From positions 1 through 41,275 of the forward strand of contig JAEKNU010000037.1 in the NCBI GenBank assembly GCA_016838895.1: 41,275 nt of DNA, in the 5' to 3' direction. Of the stretch, positions 17,327 to 26,069 are shown piece by piece (the stretch's first letter is position 1; each line of letters starts with the position of its first letter). This DNA is from Chloroflexota bacterium. GTDB lineage: Bacteria; Chloroflexota; Anaerolineae; Anaerolineales; Anaerolineaceae. The translations under genes and the position numbers were made by a program. The notes beneath the pieces were generated by a model. It saw nothing but the letters and a program-made list of their open reading frames with translations. It was not told the DNA's origin and ran no database searches.

Positions 17327-18571
17327 TCAAGTATGCAGTTCTGTTAGTTTTCCTTTCTCTATGCGAATCTGACGGAACAGATCAGTATAATGTTTATTAA
17401 ACGTTACACAGCCAACCGGCACCTGTCGGATCATCAACTCTTCACAATTCATGCATTGATTGCAATATTTGATTTCATCCTCGCGACCCTCTTCCAATTT
17501 AAGCGGTGTCAACGGATCAGCGAAAGATTGGCGCCCAAGACCAACCATATCCATCATGCCATCTTCTATACAGCGTGCACCCATCGCAAACATGGATGAT
17601 TTTTCAGGCTCAATGGACAAAAGTTTGTTTTTCTTTCCGCGGAATGATGAGAAATGTGATCCAACGACAACCGTCTCCGGCTTGAGATTTTTCTTCATCA
17701 AGTCTGTAAAATACATATGCAAATAGGAAAGATATGGATCCTCTTTACCGGCTTCCATGAATTCCATGCTGCAATGCACATTACCCAGCGATTCCACAAA
17801 ATACTGGGCACCTCGTTCTTCCAGACCTTTCAGCATATCAATCGGCTCGGTCATATCCATCAATGGAGAATCAGCACCGGCAGAACCGCAGCCACCTGGG
17901 AATGCCTCCCACATGGAAACTTTGGAGCCAATCAGGAAATCCTTATCGTAATTAACTGCTTTCAGTATGCGTTCCTGTAAATCAAAGGCAAACTGTCGTC
18001 GTTTTTCCCACGATCCGCCGTATTTCCAGTTCCGGTCATTATACGGTCGCAATATCTGGCTGCCCAGATAGCCATGGCACAACTTCATATCCACGCCATC
18101 CGCACCGATATCCTGCACTATTTTTGATGCCAGCGCAAACTGATCCATGATCACATCAACTTCTTCTTCAGAAAGCAAATCACCTTCTAAACCGTAGACA
18201 GGTTTTACTGTAACACGGCGAGAAAATTCTGGTTCGCTGATTTCACCGGAATGGGTTAATTGGAAAACAAACAAAGCCTGAGGATAAATTTCCTTGAGAC
18301 GTTTTACAAATTTTTCCAATGCTTTCACATTCCGCGGCATAATTTCCAATTGGGTCTTTCGAGCACGGCTTTCATTTGTTACGGTTATGGCTTCCAGATC
18401 AATGAATCCAAAGTGGCCATTGAACAATTTTTCATAGCGTTGATACGTCAGGTCTGTTGGATTTCCTTCTTCATCCGAATCTACACATTCCATCGGCTGT
18501 GCGAAAAAACGATTTTCACATTTCCGGTTTCCAATCATAATCGGTTGAAGTAATGTTTCTTTGTAACCCAT
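17327..18571 (-). CDS. OYE-family NADH:flavin oxidoreductase with Fe-S motif (dienoyl-CoA-reductase-like)
   Basis: 414 residues from the ATG at 18571, which has an AAGGAG site 8 nt upstream; the frame continues to 18655 without support. The FMN-binding TIM barrel is recognised from FFAQPMECVDSDEEG, HSGE, ADGVDMKLCHGYLGSQILRPYNDR and the late MVGLGRQSFADP. At the C-terminus YCNQCMNCEELMIRQVPVGC gives a C-x2-C-x2-C-x11-C cluster, like the 4Fe-4S site of 2,4-dienoyl-CoA reductase and trimethylamine dehydrogenase relatives. The C-terminal NAD(P)/FAD domains of those enzymes are absent. It is the last gene of the kinase-isomerase-dehydrogenase-aldolase operon, 28 nt after the aldolase, which suggests it reduces an unsaturated intermediate. 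The substrate is unknown. Confidence 0.85.
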   Translation of the reverse strand: MGYKETLLQPIMIGNRKCENRFFAQPMECVDSDEEGNPTDLTYQRYEKLFNGHFGFIDLEAITVTNESRARKTQLEIMPRNVKALEKFVKRLKEIYPQALFVFQLTHSGEISEPEFSRRVTVKPVYGLEGDLLSEEEVDVIMDQFALASKIVQDIGADGVDMKLCHGYLGSQILRPYNDRNWKYGGSWEKRRQFAFDLQERILKAVNYDKDFLIGSKVSMWEAFPGGCGSAGADSPLMDMTEPIDMLKGLEERGAQYFVESLGNVHCSMEFMEAGKEDPYLSYLHMYFTDLMKKNLKPETVVVGSHFSSFRGKKNKLLSIEPEKSSMFAMGARCIEDGMMDMVGLGRQSFADPLTPLKLEEGREDEIKYCNQCMNCEELMIRQVPVGCVTFNKHYTDLFRQIRIEKGKLTELHT

Positions 18572-18599
18572 TTTGCATCTCCTTATTCGGCCATTTGGC

Positions 18600-19319
18600 T
18601 TATAAATAATCTTCGATGTTGATTTCGGGAATCTCGATTTCATCATGACAGGCAATAGCTTCTTCAGCGATTGCTACTGAACTTTTCAAGCCTACGCCAA
18701 ATTGAGTAACACCCATGGCAACCATTTTCACCAATTGATCCAATGTCCGTACACCACCGGCAGCTTTGATCTTACAGCGGTTGCCGACTGTTTTTTTCAT
18801 CACAGCAATATGATGCAGAGTGGTTGGCGCGGCTGAGAATCCGGTTCCACTTTTAACATAGTCGGCATTACAATCTGCCACAATTTTACAAGCTGCGGTG
18901 ATTTCTTCATCTGTCAAAAGCATGGCTTCAATAATGACTTTCAATGAAGTTGATTTGGTCGCTTCACGGACAGCGGCAATATCATCATGTACCAGGTCAT
19001 ATTTGCCACTTTTCAGAAACCCAATATTCATGACCATGTCCACCTGGTCTGCACCCAGGCTGGTAAAAATACGTGCCTGATGTACTTTTATTTCAGTTGG
19101 CTCTTGTCCCGAGGGAAACGCCAATGAGGTACCGAATTCAATGTCGGTGTCTTTTAAGGCTTCAGCAAGCATGGCAGAATAGGCAGGCCAGATAAAGGCA
19201 CAACCAAATTTATATTTTTTGCATGTCCCCACAAGTTCACGAAAATCATCAAAAGACGTATCCAGTTTGAGTGCACTGGCATCAATCATTTTCGCAAATT
19301 GTGCATAAGTAATTTTCAC
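18600..19319 (-). CDS. deoC: Deoxyribose-phosphate aldolase family (DeoC-like)
   Basis: 239 residues, a class I aldolase TIM barrel. The Schiff-base lysine is Lys156 in DYVKSGTGFS, the proton-relay lysine is Lys185 in KIKAAGGVRT, and the Asp94 region reads VDMVMNIG, all as in DeoC. The usual N-terminal DHTLLK motif is changed (MIDASALKLD), so the substrate may differ from 2-deoxyribose-5-phosphate. In family members the reaction cleaves a sugar phosphate to glyceraldehyde-3-phosphate and a small aldehyde or ketone. In this operon it follows a kinase, isomerase and dehydrogenase and would be the carbon-carbon bond cleaving step. An 87-nt gap with a hairpin separates it from the dehydrogenase gene upstream. 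Confidence 0.85.
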   Translation of the reverse strand: MKITYAQFAKMIDASALKLDTSFDDFRELVGTCKKYKFGCAFIWPAYSAMLAEALKDTDIEFGTSLAFPSGQEPTEIKVHQARIFTSLGADQVDMVMNIGFLKSGKYDLVHDDIAAVREATKSTSLKVIIEAMLLTDEEITAACKIVADCNADYVKSGTGFSAAPTTLHHIAVMKKTVGNRCKIKAAGGVRTLDQLVKMVAMGVTQFGVGLKSSVAIAEEAIACHDEIEIPEINIEDYL

Positions 19320-19373
19320 TATGGTACGCTCCTTAATTTCGATTCTAACTAAAATAATTTCTTGCCTGTTTTG

Positions 19374-19408
19374 GATAATGAGTTAAGTGACAATTCACCG
19401 CCATTATC
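19374..19408 (-). repeat. Intercistronic hairpin after the dehydrogenase gene
   Basis: The arms GATAATG (19374-19380) and CATTATC (19402-19408) enclose a smaller GTGA/TCAC pair (19387-19390 with 19395-19398), starting at the dehydrogenase stop. No U tract follows on the minus strand, so a stabilising or processing hairpin is more likely than a terminator. Confidence 0.35.
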
Positions 19409-20471
19409 AAATCAGGAGTATTCTTTCTGTAATTTCTGGGCAGACCAATACCTTCACCAGGTCTTTGTTATCATGCAGCTCATTCAAAGCTTCTTCCAAC
19501 TCAGAAAGCGGCACTATCATGGAGATCAACGGGCACGGGTCAACCCGTTTATATTGCAGCAAGGAAATGGCAACTTCCCAATCATGACCAATTCCGGCAC
19601 ATGAGCCAGCGATCTTTTTCTCCTGCAACACAAATGCTGCTGGCGGAAGTTTGGCAAAATCATCATCTGAGCAAATACCAAAGGCTTCCAATTTACCGCC
19701 ACGGCGAATCATCTGAAAGGCTTGCTCATAGGTTTTTGATGAACCAACTGCCTCAATCACATAGTCCACACCTACACCATTGGTGATCTTCATAATCTCG
19801 GCGACTGTATCTGGTGTTTTGGTAAAATCGATGACCATATCCGCGGACATATTTTTTGCCATCTCTAAACGCTTTTGCTGGCCATCAATCACGATCACAG
19901 GTGCCGCGCCACGCAGTTTGGCCAGGAGCGCATGGATAATACCTAATCCGGCCCCGATCACTGCGACCGAAGCACCCAATTCACAATTCATTTTGCGGGA
20001 GGCATTGATACAAGCGGTCAAAGGTTCAATGAAAGTAGCCGAATGATCGTCAATTTCATCCGGGACAATATAGCAATTGTTCGCAGGTGCTTTGACATAT
20101 TCAGCAAAGGCGCCATCCACATGAATACCAATTTGAGAAAATTCTTCACACAGAAGCGGTTCTCCGCGGCGGCAATAGTAGCAAGTACCGCAAGTTAAAC
20201 AAATATCCACAGCAACCCGATCCCCTGCTTTAATCGATGTTACATTTTCGCCGACTTTTTCCACGACACCCCAAAATTCATGTCCGGTTATCAAGGGTAA
20301 ACAGGCAACTTCGTCTTCGTACATGCCGTTATAAGAGCCCCAATCAGAGCCGCAAATACCGCAAAATTTAACCTTGATCAACACTTCATCAGTGTTAATG
20401 GTGGGTACCGGTACGTCTTTGTAAACAAATTTCTTTGGTTCTTCCAGAACCATGGCTTTCATCATTTTCAT
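19407..20471 (-). CDS. Zinc-dependent medium-chain alcohol/polyol dehydrogenase
   Basis: 354 residues. The catalytic zinc ligands are Cys40 (FCGICGSD) and His64-Glu65 (TGHEFWG). The structural zinc lobe is C-x2-C-x2-C-x7-C at Cys94, Cys97, Cys100 and Cys108. The nucleotide-binding glycine motif is VIGAGLGIIHAL, followed by VIVIDGQQKR with an acidic residue that favours NAD over NADP. It resembles sorbitol, threonine or L-idonate dehydrogenases, which oxidise a secondary alcohol of a polyol or sugar acid. The start is supported by AAGGAG 8-9 nt upstream. It lies 12 nt downstream of the isomerase gene, in the same operon. Confidence 0.9.
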   Translation of the reverse strand: MKMMKAMVLEEPKKFVYKDVPVPTINTDEVLIKVKFCGICGSDWGSYNGMYEDEVACLPLITGHEFWGVVEKVGENVTSIKAGDRVAVDICLTCGTCYYCRRGEPLLCEEFSQIGIHVDGAFAEYVKAPANNCYIVPDEIDDHSATFIEPLTACINASRKMNCELGASVAVIGAGLGIIHALLAKLRGAAPVIVIDGQQKRLEMAKNMSADMVIDFTKTPDTVAEIMKITNGVGVDYVIEAVGSSKTYEQAFQMIRRGGKLEAFGICSDDDFAKLPPAAFVLQEKKIAGSCAGIGHDWEVAISLLQYKRVDPCPLISMIVPLSELEEALNELHDNKDLVKVLVCPEITERILLI

Positions 20472-20483
20472 CGGGTTCTCTCC

Positions 20484-21461
20484 TTATTTCTGGAACAATT
20501 TATCGCTGCGCCCTTCGTATGGCTGATCAATCATCAATGGTTTTAGGAAAGCAATGGTTTTATCCAAACCATCTGCACGGGACATAGTCACATCTTCATG
20601 CTCGTACGCGAATACTCCCGTATAACCTGTGATGAACAATTCAGTGATTATGCTTTTCCAGTTGATGGAACCCCAACCAGGAATACGGAAACGGAAGGAA
20701 CGATCCAATGTACCCCAATCACGCTGCAGCATCCAATAGCCGCCGCGAGCCATATTGTGTTCGACCAACTCACAGTCTTTGGCATGCACCAGTACAATCC
20801 GATCCCCGATTTCATCTATGTAAGCACCCAGGTTAATGCCGGTATAAAAAATGTTGGCCGGATCAAAATTGATCCCGAAGGCTGGGTGGTTATCACACAA
20901 CGCCAAACAGCGCTTGGTGGTATGAATATCGTAGATAATATTATTGGGATGCGGCTCAAAGGCGACCTTGACGCCATATTTCTGGTAGGCATCAAAGATG
21001 GGTACCCAATTTTTTACGAACGCTTCTTCTTCCTCAATCCAGCCATCCGGATATGGCCAATCATTGAAGTGCCCAAAGTTGCCCACGCCAGAGAAGGCTA
21101 CAACTGCCGGTACTTCCAACTCGCTGGCCAATTGAGCGCATTTAATCATGCTCTCCGTTCCAAACTTTATCTGCTCTTCAGGGGTGCCGTCGCAAATACT
21201 GGCCAAATCTCGGCCATGTGGACCAAGTACCAACGGGGAATCAGCATGATTGGAAATCGCTGAAATGAATAAACCGGCATCTTCAATTTGCTTTTTCAGT
21301 TTTTTAGCATTGCCATCCCGCAACATCTCATCGACGTCCATTTGTTCGTTATCGGTATAAGCAGGGATTTCAACTGCTTCATACCCTTTCCTGGCAACCA
21401 GTTCAACAACTTCATTCAACGGCAAATCAGAATAATTAATCGTACAAAATCCAACTTTCAT
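20484..21461 (-). CDS. Sugar phosphate isomerase/epimerase family (AP-endonuclease-2 TIM barrel)
   Basis: 325 residues from the ATG at 21461, which has a GGAGG site about 8 nt upstream; the frame starts five codons earlier without support. The family fold is shown by LNEVVELVARKGYEAVEIPAY near the start, VKVAFEPHPNNIIYD, FGINFDPANIFY, RIVLVHAKDCE and GVFAYEHEDVTMS near the end. These supply the Glu, Asp, His and Glu metal ligands typical of xylose-isomerase-like barrel enzymes. Members interconvert ketoses, epimerise, or dehydrate inosose-like sugars. It is flanked by the kinase gene (22 nt) and the dehydrogenase gene (12 nt), so it probably acts on the same sugar. Confidence 0.88.
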   Translation of the reverse strand: MKVGFCTINYSDLPLNEVVELVARKGYEAVEIPAYTDNEQMDVDEMLRDGNAKKLKKQIEDAGLFISAISNHADSPLVLGPHGRDLASICDGTPEEQIKFGTESMIKCAQLASELEVPAVVAFSGVGNFGHFNDWPYPDGWIEEEEAFVKNWVPIFDAYQKYGVKVAFEPHPNNIIYDIHTTKRCLALCDNHPAFGINFDPANIFYTGINLGAYIDEIGDRIVLVHAKDCELVEHNMARGGYWMLQRDWGTLDRSFRFRIPGWGSINWKSIITELFITGYTGVFAYEHEDVTMSRADGLDKTIAFLKPLMIDQPYEGRSDKLFQK

Positions 21462-21483
21462 TGACCTAACCTCCATTTGTTTT

Positions 21484-23001
21484 TCAATGTTGTTCTTCTT
21501 TCATGTTGTCATGTAAAACAGCCAAACCATAAATCCATCTGGTAAACCATTTTGCCATCACGGCATATTGATCCCGGTTTTCATCAATGGGTGTGAATGT
21601 TTTTTGTATCTCGAACAGCTTATCCAACGGGGAATAGTCCTGCCATAATCCTGCACCACGTGCAGCAATGGCAGCGGCCCCCAACGAGGCCGCATCCTGA
21701 TCCACATTTGTGATAACAACTTTCCTGTTGTAAATATCCGCAAATATTTGCATCCATAAATCGCTTTTGGCTCCCCCGCCACAAATAATCATGGGTTCAT
21801 CCGATTCAATCATGGCATCAATCACAGATAGGCAGCAGGTACTCAGGCTATAGGCCACACCTTCCAATACAGCGCGCAGCAGATCTGCCCTTTTACTGGA
21901 AAGCGTTAACCCGAAAAAGCCGCCCAATAACGCTTCACTGGGTTCCTGTGAACTGCCCCCTGCCATTGACGGATTAAACATGACGCCATTGGCTCCCACA
22001 GGCGAACTTGCTGCGAGTGCATTCATCTCTTCATAGGCATTGCCATTCAACTCACCGCAAAACGTATCTCGTGCCCAACGATAAGTATTGCCTGCTGCAA
22101 AAATGGAAACGGCGGATGTGTAATACCCTTTTTCGATATGTGCAAAAATGAAGGGCAGATTCTTTGCGTCCAGAATTGGTTTATCCGCCGAGACAGCAAT
22201 CCAGGATGAGGAGCCTAAAGAGGTATACAATCTGCCGTTGCCAACGCCAGTTGTGCCCAATGCCATACACGAATTATCCACGCCCCCACAGATTACCTTG
22301 GTTCCTTCACACAAGCCGCATTGTTTAGATGCTTCCTTTGTAACCGTGCCAACCACAGCGTGAGATTCAATTGGATCAATGAACAGGCTGTGTGGGATAC
22401 CGGAGGCGTTAATAAACGTCTCACTATATTGCCAGTGCTGCAGCTCGAATACACCGCTGCCCGAGGCATAGGAATAATCGGTGGCATACTTACCGGTCAA
22501 CTGATAATTAATATAATCTTTGCTGCCAAGCACCGTGCGGATTTTGGTAAAAAGTTCCGGGAAATGTTTTTTCAGCCAGATCAATTTAAATACAGCATAC
22601 GTCTCAGGCGGATCGCCATTGCCTGTGGACCTATACCATTGTTTGTAGTCTATCCGGGAAAAGAATTCAGCGGCTTCCTCATGTGCTCGCCTATCGGACC
22701 AGATCGGTACGCGCTCCAACAGCAATCTTCCACCTTCATCAAGGGGTGCAGCCACCAGGCTGTGTCCGCTGGCTGCCACAGAAACCACCTTTGCGGGATC
22801 AATGCCGGTGGTTTGTAAGAGTTTTTGAGTCGATTTACAGACAGCCTGCCACCAATCCTGAGGATATTGTTCATGGCAATACGCTTCAGGGAAATATGTT
22901 TCATATGGATAAAAAACAAAATCAAGCGATGATCCATCTGCGCGGTAAAGTCCGGCTTTCAGACCCCCAGTGCCTAAATCATAAGATATAACGTATGGCA
23001 T
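21484..23001 (-). CDS. FGGY-family carbohydrate kinase (xylulokinase-like)
   Basis: 505 residues from the ATG at 23001, with GAGGAG 8 nt upstream; a GTG three codons earlier overlaps the ribosome binding site. The N-terminal phosphate loop is ISYDLGTGGLKAGLY. The second domain has ICGGVDNSCMALGTTGVGNGRLYTSLGSSSW (probable catalytic Asp near residue 240) and MIICGGGAKSDLWMQIFADIYNRKV, the FGGY adenosine signature. It phosphorylates an imported ketose or polyol. It is the first gene of a five-gene operon and is preceded by a LacI-type operator. Resemblance is closest to xylulokinases, but the substrate should be read from the whole operon and remains open. Confidence 0.9.
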   Translation of the reverse strand: MPYVISYDLGTGGLKAGLYRADGSSLDFVFYPYETYFPEAYCHEQYPQDWWQAVCKSTQKLLQTTGIDPAKVVSVAASGHSLVAAPLDEGGRLLLERVPIWSDRRAHEEAAEFFSRIDYKQWYRSTGNGDPPETYAVFKLIWLKKHFPELFTKIRTVLGSKDYINYQLTGKYATDYSYASGSGVFELQHWQYSETFINASGIPHSLFIDPIESHAVVGTVTKEASKQCGLCEGTKVICGGVDNSCMALGTTGVGNGRLYTSLGSSSWIAVSADKPILDAKNLPFIFAHIEKGYYTSAVSIFAAGNTYRWARDTFCGELNGNAYEEMNALAASSPVGANGVMFNPSMAGGSSQEPSEALLGGFFGLTLSSKRADLLRAVLEGVAYSLSTCCLSVIDAMIESDEPMIICGGGAKSDLWMQIFADIYNRKVVITNVDQDAASLGAAAIAARGAGLWQDYSPLDKLFEIQKTFTPIDENRDQYAVMAKWFTRWIYGLAVLHDNMKEEQH

Positions 23002-23467
23002 GCAGATCACTCCTCAAGCATTCGAATTATTAGAAAACGCCTAAGAATAATGTAAACGATTTCACAGTATGCTATCTATTACAGAATAGGACAAAACAGC
23101 ACTTTCCTACCGCCATGTATTTGCCATTTAATTGCCGGGAAACGGAGCAAATCAAATGTTGTTTTCTGGCTAACTTGTTCATCATATTGCATGCTATATA
23201 TCCAATAAAATCGAAATCAATAAATCCACATTTATTTCATTGGATGCAATACCGATAAATGACATTATATTATTCACTTTTGGTATATAATTAACCTATC
23301 AGTTTAGTCAAAATAATCACACTCAACAAACCAAATGCTTATAAAATAATCCCTATAAAAAAATCAAAAAGCAATATAGATTCATTTACAAATCAACGGT
23401 TGAGATTTATTGATCAACACATCTTTGGATTAATTAATAAGGAAGAGACTTCAGGAGGAACAGGAAC
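23002..23467. other. 466-nt divergent promoter region
   Basis: It lies between the kinase operon (minus) and the aldo/keto reductase gene (plus). A LacI-type operator is at 23051-23064. The rest is strongly A+T-rich, with no supported gene, and presumably holds both promoters. No riboswitch was recognised. Confidence 0.55.
23051..23064 (-). promoter_or_regulatory. LacI/CcpA-type operator (cre-like)
   Basis: TGTAAACGATTTCA fits the consensus TGWAANCGNTNWCA at every position and is a partial palindrome with a central CG. It lies about 50 bp upstream of the kinase ATG, where a LacI-family protein could control the operon. Confidence 0.6.
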
Positions 23468-24628
23468 ATGCAATACCGAAAATTTGGAAAAACCGATTGG
23501 CAAACTTCAGTACTTGGCTTTGGATACATGCGTCTGCCAACCATAGGTGGTGACAGCGGAAAAATTGATCAGGAAAAGGCTGAGGAAATGGTCAACACTG
23601 CTATTGAGGGTGGTGTAAATTATTTCGATACTGCCTATGTCTATCACGAGCAAAACAGCGAAACCTCTCTGGGGAAAGCATTAAAAGGCCAGCGGGACAA
23701 GGTTCACATAGCAACCAAACTTCCCATCTGGTTATGTAAAGAAAGTGCTGATTTCGATCGCATGCTCGATGAAGAATTGGAACGTCTGCAAACGGATCAT
23801 ATTGATAATTATTTATTGCACGCATTGAATAAAAATTCATGGGAAACGGTAAAGAAGCTAAACCTGATCGAACGCGGCGAAGCTGCCATAGCCGATGGAC
23901 GAATACACAATCTGGGTTTCTCATTCCATGATAATTTGGAAACCTTCAAGAATATTGTAGATGGCTATGATAAATGGGATTTTTGCCAGATTCAATACAA
24001 TTATCTGGACACCGAAGTGCAGGCAGGTACCGAGGGCTTACAGTATGCGGCCAACAGAGGTATAGCCATTGTCATCATGGAACCTCTGCGCGGCGGGAAA
24101 CTCGCCCTGGATTTGCCACCAACACGGCCATTATGGGAATCCGCTCCACAGAAACGCACCCCCGCGGACTGGGCTTTACAATGGGTCTGGAATCATCCAG
24201 AGGTTGCCGTCTTGCTCAGCGGCATGAGCACCCTGGAACAGGTGCAGCAAAACCTTGTATCTGCCAGCCAATCCAAAGTGAATGCTTTAAGCAAAGAAGA
24301 ATTGGTATTAATCAATCAGGTGAAGGATACATTGAATAGTCGCAGTCCTATTCCTTGCACTGCTTGTGAATACTGCCTGCCCTGCCCCAGCGGCGTGAAC
24401 ATTCCCCGCAACATTGATGTGTATAATCGTGTGGCCATGTTCGATGATATTGAAGGCAGCACAACCGAATATACTAAATTCATTGACGATGCTCAAAAAG
24501 CAGCGCAATGCATTCAATGTGATGAGTGTTTATCCAAGTGTCCACAGAGCATTGAAATCAGTTCATGGATGCCGGTCATTGAGGATGTACTGGGCAAGAA
24601 TCAGCCGTATCAGATGACTCTTAAATAA
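23468..24628 (+). CDS. Aldo/keto reductase with C-terminal ferredoxin-type Fe-S domain
   Basis: 386 residues. The aldo/keto reductase barrel (about 1-285) shows YRKFGKTDWQTSVLGFGYMRLP, the catalytic Asp/Tyr in YFDTAYVYHEQNSE, Lys in HIATKLP and His in NYLLHAL. The C-terminal part has two Cys clusters, CTACEYCLPCP and CIQCDECLSKCP, able to hold 4Fe-4S centres. This is a known architecture in anaerobes, where electrons may pass to or from ferredoxin. AGGAGG lies 9 nt before the ATG. It is divergent from the kinase operon across a shared promoter region and may be co-regulated with it. The substrate is unknown. Confidence 0.92.
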   Translation: MQYRKFGKTDWQTSVLGFGYMRLPTIGGDSGKIDQEKAEEMVNTAIEGGVNYFDTAYVYHEQNSETSLGKALKGQRDKVHIATKLPIWLCKESADFDRMLDEELERLQTDHIDNYLLHALNKNSWETVKKLNLIERGEAAIADGRIHNLGFSFHDNLETFKNIVDGYDKWDFCQIQYNYLDTEVQAGTEGLQYAANRGIAIVIMEPLRGGKLALDLPPTRPLWESAPQKRTPADWALQWVWNHPEVAVLLSGMSTLEQVQQNLVSASQSKVNALSKEELVLINQVKDTLNSRSPIPCTACEYCLPCPSGVNIPRNIDVYNRVAMFDDIEGSTTEYTKFIDDAQKAAQCIQCDECLSKCPQSIEISSWMPVIEDVLGKNQPYQMTLK

Positions 24629-24684
24629 ACAGCATCTAAACAGATCCTAATGCCTTAGTCCAACTTGACTACATAATGATGTAT

Positions 24685-24724
24685 AAAACCCCTGCCAGGT
24701 TTTCAGACCTGGCAGGGGTTTTTT
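24685..24724. terminator. Strong bidirectional terminator
   Basis: A perfect 16-bp stem (24685-24700 with 24707-24722, core CCCCTGCCAGGT/ACCTGGCAGGGG) has a TTTCAG loop, with A's on the left and a T run on the right. It separates the aldo/keto reductase gene from the end of the mannoside operon. Confidence 0.92.
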
Positions 24725-24799
24725 GATGATATATATGACCTCGATTCCACTCGATCATCAAGTGGTCGCACTCTCAATCATCTACTTTGCCGATTTTCC

Positions 24800-26002
24800 T
24801 TATCCACCTAACCTGACCATCATCTCCATGCACATTCGTGCATGATGATAGGGGCACTCCCATGGACCCACTTTAACATGATCCAGGATTGCTGTTCCAT
24901 CCTCTTCCAGCACTTTGAACCAATCCCCATTCTTTCGATCAACAAAATGCTGTTGAATATATTCCCAGACCCGTAAGGCAGCTTTTTGATAATGATCTTC
25001 GCCAGAAAGTTGATAGGCATTATAAAATCCAACGACTGCCTCAGCATGTGCCCACCAATGACGCTTTGATACTTGCTGTCCATTTGCCTCTTCTTCGTAG
25101 ATGATGCTGCCATCTGCACCACAAGCTTGTTGATAAACTTTTTGAGCCATATCAACGCCAATGGCTTTCGCCTGGGCAATTAAGTCTGTATCATTTAAAG
25201 CTTCAGCAGCTTCTAACAACAGCCAGCTTGCTTCAATATCATGTCCAAACGAAATTTGCCCTGATAAGGATTGCCATTGTTCATCAAAAAATAAGCGTTG
25301 ATGAGCGGTTTCCGGATCAATAATATGCTTAATAAAAATACGCACCAGTTCATCCAGCCGCCGAATCAGTAGAGCGTCAGGCCAGATTTTCGACAGTGCA
25401 GTATAAGCTTCCATCAAATGCAGTAAAGTGTTCATCGATTTTTGCGAATCAATTTCCAAGGCACTCAAGCGCATATCAGTCAGAGTACTCCAATCACGAG
25501 CGCGGCATTCAATATTTCCACCATTCACATTATCGTAGGTATGCTGATCAATCAATTTAAATAATTGCTTTGCTAGGGACAGACTTTCTTCCCGCCCTGT
25601 CACCTGATAGTAGGCAGACAGCCCATAGATGGCAAATGCTTGAGCATAGGTGTGTTTTCGATCATTGACAGGTAGTCCTTGCGCATCCAAAGCCCAATAA
25701 ATCCCCTGATATTTCTCATCCCAAAATCGAGTCGTTAAATAATCAAAAAACCATTCTGCAGTCTCTAAATACGATTCATCTTTAAAGTGATTATACGCAA
25801 GGGAGTATGTCCAGAGCAATCGGCCACAAAGGACCGCGCTTCGTTCAATTTCATTATGAATCTGGTTATCATTGGTGATCTCACCGTAAAAGCCGCCATT
25901 TTCCCGATCCAGGGGATGTGTCATCCAATACTTCAGGATATTTTCTCGCAGTTCTGCTTCAAATTGCTTTCTCAATTCGCTATTGCTAAATGCTGGCTTC
26001 AT
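24800..26002 (-). CDS. Cellobiose/mannobiose 2-epimerase (AGE superfamily)
   Basis: 400 residues from the ATG at 26002; AGGAG lies 5 nt upstream, inside the longer frame. The (alpha/alpha)6-barrel family is clear from the repeated aromatic helices. Probable catalytic or substrate His are His254 in SFGHDIEASWLL, His319 in HWWAHAEAVVGFYNAY and His386 in CPYHHARMCMEM, with KSMNTLLHLMEAY at 188-200. Known cellobiose 2-epimerases convert beta-1,4-mannobiose into mannosylglucose. The GH130_1 phosphorylase gene lies 67 nt upstream, which strongly favours that role over N-acylglucosamine 2-epimerase. One variation is noted: the family's N-T-H-L-H reads N-T-L-L-H here. It is the last gene of the operon. 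Confidence 0.88.
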   Translation of the reverse strand: MKPAFSNSELRKQFEAELRENILKYWMTHPLDRENGGFYGEITNDNQIHNEIERSAVLCGRLLWTYSLAYNHFKDESYLETAEWFFDYLTTRFWDEKYQGIYWALDAQGLPVNDRKHTYAQAFAIYGLSAYYQVTGREESLSLAKQLFKLIDQHTYDNVNGGNIECRARDWSTLTDMRLSALEIDSQKSMNTLLHLMEAYTALSKIWPDALLIRRLDELVRIFIKHIIDPETAHQRLFFDEQWQSLSGQISFGHDIEASWLLLEAAEALNDTDLIAQAKAIGVDMAQKVYQQACGADGSIIYEEEANGQQVSKRHWWAHAEAVVGFYNAYQLSGEDHYQKAALRVWEYIQQHFVDRKNGDWFKVLEEDGTAILDHVKVGPWECPYHHARMCMEMMVRLGG

Positions 26003-26069
26003 TCTTTCTCCTGCCAATAAATATTATGCGTACTTGTTATTTTATCCTTCAAGCCTGATTTTTATTTTT

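Noticed and set aside
20598..21263. Plus-strand frame of 221 codons inside the isomerase/epimerase gene
   Set aside because: Long but antisense to a clear gene; its composition is what the complementary codons would give.
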